From Magnetococcales bacterium (GTDB lineage Bacteria > Pseudomonadota > Magnetococcia > Magnetococcales > JADFZT01): a DNA stretch of 35,087 nucleotides. Shown one piece after another: positions 33,207-35,087 of the stretch. The DNA lies in NCBI GenBank assembly GCA_015232395.1, contig JADFZT010000053.1, positions 1 through 35,087 on the forward strand, given 5' to 3'. Numbering within the stretch: the first letter of the stretch is position 1; every line of letters starts with the position of its first letter. The position numbers and the translations under genes are program-made. Under the pieces are notes generated by a model, which saw only the letters and a program-made list of their open reading frames with translations, ran no database searches and had not been told where the DNA came from.

Positions 33207-34183
33207 GTCCAAACCCCTGCAATGGCCTGCTGGCAGGTGGGGCAGACTCCCCCTGGCAGCAGGTTGTTTTGTTGAATGCGAAAGCCCGCCCGCTCAATCA
33301 ACAGGGTGTTATCCCGGGGGCAGCGGGTGGACTCCCCTTCGTTACCCAGAAGATTGCCGATATAGACGTGTTCAAGCCCCACCTCCAGCGCTTCGTTGCG
33401 ACAGCGGATGAGAATTTCTCCGGGGGTGGGGGGAAGATTTTGCATGCGATATTGGGGGTGAAACCGGCTGAGGTGCAAAGGCACCCGGGGCCCCAACTCA
33501 TTGTGGATCCAGCGGGCCATGCGCCGCACCATGGAGAGGTCGTCGTTGAGGGTTGGAATGATCAGGTTGGTGATCTCCAGCCACACCCCGGCCTCTTTTA
33601 AAATCACCAGGGCATCCAACACCGGTTGCAGGGTGGCGCCACACACCTCTCTATAAAATCGATCATCAAACGCCTTCAGATCCACATTGGCCGCATCCAG
33701 CAGCCGACTCAGCGCTTGCAGCGGCTCCCGATTGACATAACCTGCTGAAACCAAAACATTCTTAAGCCCCACCTCCCGCGCTGCAAGGGAGGTCTCCCGG
33801 ACATATTCATAAAAAACAAGGGGTTCGGAATAGGTGTAGGCGATGGATTGGCATCTCTGCTGGCGGGCGGTGGCGACCACCCTCTGGGGAGGGGCGTTGT
33901 AGATCTCCTCCATTTCGGCGCCACTGCGTTGGGAGAGCTGCCAGTTTTGGCAATTTTTACAGTGGAGGTTGCAGCCGGCTGTGGCGATGGAAAAGATCGG
34001 CGAGCCCGGCAAAAAATGAAACAGGGGCTTCTTTTCCATGGGATCGATATGCACCGAGGAGGGACGGCCAAAGGTGGTGGCGATGAGCTTCCCTTCCAGG
34101 TTGACCCGCACCCGGCAATCCCCGGCCCCCCCTTCGGGGATGGCACAATAGCGGGGGCAGAGTTCACAGATAACGCTGGACAT
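33203..34183 (-). CDS. amrS: AmmeMemoRadiSam system radical SAM enzyme
   Basis: A 326-residue cytosolic enzyme. The ATG at 34183 lies behind AGGGAGG. An N-terminal cysteine group (CELCPRYC...GDC, Cys6, Cys9, Cys13, Cys23) precedes the radical SAM motif Cys71-x3-Cys75-x2-Cys78 (GCNLHCKNCQNWQLS), which binds the 4Fe-4S cluster. Typical family segments follow: AYTYSEPLVFYEY, VSAGYVNREPL, NVDLKAFDDRFYREVCGATL, LEITNLIIPTLND, HLSRFHPQYRM. The C-terminus has a zinc-ribbon-like pair (CPRDN and CPTCQ). This is the radical SAM member of the set whose MEMO and AMMECR1 parts are fused at 22692-24275. Its substrate is not known. It overlaps the small Tat-signal gene by 4 bp. Confidence 0.93.
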   Translation of the reverse strand: MSSVICELCPRYCAIPEGGAGDCRVRVNLEGKLIATTFGRPSSVHIDPMEKKPLFHFLPGSPIFSIATAGCNLHCKNCQNWQLSQRSGAEMEEIYNAPPQRVVATARQQRCQSIAYTYSEPLVFYEYVRETSLAAREVGLKNVLVSAGYVNREPLQALSRLLDAANVDLKAFDDRFYREVCGATLQPVLDALVILKEAGVWLEITNLIIPTLNDDLSMVRRMARWIHNELGPRVPLHLSRFHPQYRMQNLPPTPGEILIRCRNEALEVGLEHVYIGNLLGNEGESTRCPRDNTLLIERAGFRIQQNNLLPGGVCPTCQQAIAGVWT

Positions 34184-34222
34184 CACACACCTCCCTGGCG
34201 GGAGTTGACTCCCCGCTTGGGT

Positions 34223-34270
34223 GGACGCAGGGTCCGATGAGGGAATGGACGAAGGGTCCGACGAGAAGAG
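34223..34270. repeat. Two 24-bp imperfect direct repeats
   Basis: GGACGCAGGGTCCGATGAGG (from 34223) and GGACGAAGGGTCCGACGAGA (from 34247) are neighbouring 24-bp units with a few mismatches. They lie in the intergenic region upstream (minus strand) of the radical SAM gene. They could be regulator half-sites or a trace of slippage. Confidence 0.45.
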
Positions 34271-34362
34271 TATATCGTAAAGGAGCCGGGGGAGCGGAAA
34301 TTTTTCTCCGGGGTTTTCCGGGAACAGGCGAAATCGATGGGCTCAAAACCGATCTATTCCAT

Positions 34363-34401
34363 CTGCCCCTCCCCCCAATGGCCACTGGGAGGAAGGGGCA
34401 G
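34363..34401 (-). terminator. Hairpin behind the collagen-like gene
   Basis: CTGCCCCTCCCCCCA (34363-34377) pairs with TGGGAGGAAGGGGCAG ending at 34401, with a loop of about 8 bases. It starts about 25 bases after the stop of the minus-strand collagen-like gene. No clear T-run follows, so the terminator call is moderate. Confidence 0.45.
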
Positions 34402-34408
34402 ACTGAGA

Positions 34409-34420
34409 TGTATCGATACA
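34409..34420. promoter_or_regulatory. Perfect 12-bp palindrome
   Basis: TGTATCGATACA is a perfect palindrome 5 bases beyond the stop codon of the collagen-like gene and next to its hairpin. It might be part of the transcript end or a protein-binding site. Only its symmetry is directly visible. Confidence 0.3.
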
Positions 34421-34425
34421 GAACG

Positions 34426-35087
34426 TCAGTTGGATTCAGCGATCACATACCACTGTTCATCCGTACCCACGGCCAGGGTCACATAGCTATTCTGGCCCTG
34501 GAGAATATAAGGACTACGCTTGCCATCCAGAGTCACGCCGGAGGGGGGAGAAATCTCCACAATGCCGTCCCCACTATCGCTGCTCTTTTTGTAGAGAAGC
34601 AGTCCGCCAGGAACCTGTGAGGGGTAGGGGAGTATGATATTCCGGTTGTTCTGGATCTGCTCGACGGTGAGGCGGAAGAGGCTGCTCTCCCCGGCTGGTC
34701 CCTGCAAGCCCCGTTCACCCTGGATACCCTGAGGCCCCTGGGGACCGATGGGGCCCTGTTCGCCCCGTTCACCCTGGGCTCCCGGCTGTCCACGAACACC
34801 CTGCTCACCCCGTTCCCCTTTTTGGCCAGCGGCTCCGTTGAGGCCCCGCTCACCCTTTTCACCTTTGGCGCCCGTAGCCCCTTTGGCACCGGTAGCGCCT
34901 CTGACGCCCTGCTGGCCTCGCTCACCCTTCTCGCCCTTCTCGCCTTTGTCCCCTTTTTCACCCTTCTCACCTTGGGGGCCGGTGTCCCCTTTTTCACCCT
35001 TCTCACCTTGGGGGCCGGGGATTCCTTCTCCATCTCCGCTACCGGCGGGGCCTTGGGGACCGGTTTCTCCTTGTTCACCTTGGGGGC
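34426..35087 (-). CDS. Collagen-like Gly-X-Y repeat protein (5' end outside the window)
   Basis: A minus-strand gene that runs off the right edge; 219 codons are visible. From the edge to about 34697 it encodes about 43 Gly-X-Y triplets (GPQGEKGEKGDTGPQGEKGE, GERGLNGAAGQKGERGEQG, GPIGPQGPQGIQGERG) with one imperfect triplet (SGDGEGIPG). Charged GEK/GER triplets are typical of bacterial collagen-like proteins, which form triple helices on the surface or in appendages. The last about 88 residues (LFRLTVEQIQNNRNIILPYP to WYVIAESN) form a beta-rich C-terminal domain that probably starts trimerisation. Repeated GGTGAGAAGGGTGAAAAAGG blocks show recent duplication. Signal peptide and N-terminal domain cannot be seen. 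Confidence 0.9.
   Translation of the reverse strand, partial: PQGEQGETGPQGPAGSGDGEGIPGPQGEKGEKGDTGPQGEKGEKGDKGEKGEKGERGQQGVRGATGAKGATGAKGEKGERGLNGAAGQKGERGEQGVRGQPGAQGERGEQGPIGPQGPQGIQGERGLQGPAGESSLFRLTVEQIQNNRNIILPYPSQVPGGLLLYKKSSDSGDGIVEISPPSGVTLDGKRSPYILQGQNSYVTLAVGTDEQWYVIAESN

Overview
The window comes from a GC-rich Gram-negative bacterium, most likely an aquatic or sediment proteobacterium with micro-oxic or anaerobic habits. The reasons are large hybrid histidine kinases, c-di-GMP machinery, a lipid A-type membrane protein (LAB_N family), multihaem c-type cytochromes, rubrerythrin, a Tat-signal protein and an AmmeMemoRadiSam set. A relative of the Magnetococcales would fit the style of the gene content, but that is inference; no 16S rRNA or marker gene is present. 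No tRNA, rRNA or CRISPR array was seen.

Left part (1-12.5 kb): a signalling island on the plus strand. A CheX-like phosphatase with an extra C-terminal segment is followed by four genes: an MHYT/Cache-type hybrid kinase with two REC domains and Hpt, a soluble hybrid kinase with three REC domains and Hpt, a REC-HD-GYP c-di-GMP phosphodiesterase, and a REC-kinase. Together they hold three kinase cores, seven receiver domains and two Hpt domains, so they look like a branched phosphorelay that ends in c-di-GMP breakdown.

Middle (12.6-19.8 kb): a minus-strand region of exported seven-bladed RCC1 beta-propeller proteins. One is a 1158-residue mosaic (RCC1, three SLH-like modules, PPC, calcium-binding DTDGDG repeats); the other has 511 residues. 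Their upstream regions share paired GTTAAY-type inverted repeats, with a third copy in front of only a degraded frame. Their 3' flanks share hairpin modules. Two copies of a 163-bp inverted-repeat mobile element (MITE) with 5-bp target duplications sit here; one interrupts a relic PPC domain.

Plus-strand operon (20.0-24.9 kb): a polytopic GT-C-like glycosyltransferase, a GT2 polyprenyl-phosphate-type transferase and a LAB_N protein, closely followed by a MEMO-AMMECR1 fusion with a signal peptide and by a protein made of two similar beta-rich modules. A 68-bp hairpin repeat and a terminator close this block. An SpmA-SpmB fusion, rubrerythrin and a helical unknown follow.

Right part (27.9-35.1 kb): a minus-strand Xre-RES toxin-antitoxin pair; an MNT nucleotidyltransferase directly upstream of a trihaem lipoprotein; a plus-strand UshA-like/tetrahaem cytochrome; the AmmeMemoRadiSam radical SAM enzyme overlapping a tiny Tat-signal protein; and a collagen-like protein cut by the right edge. 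The exported MEMO-AMMECR1 fusion, the radical SAM partner 9 kb away and the surrounding cytochromes, together with the RCC1/MITE cassette region, are the least ordinary parts of the window.
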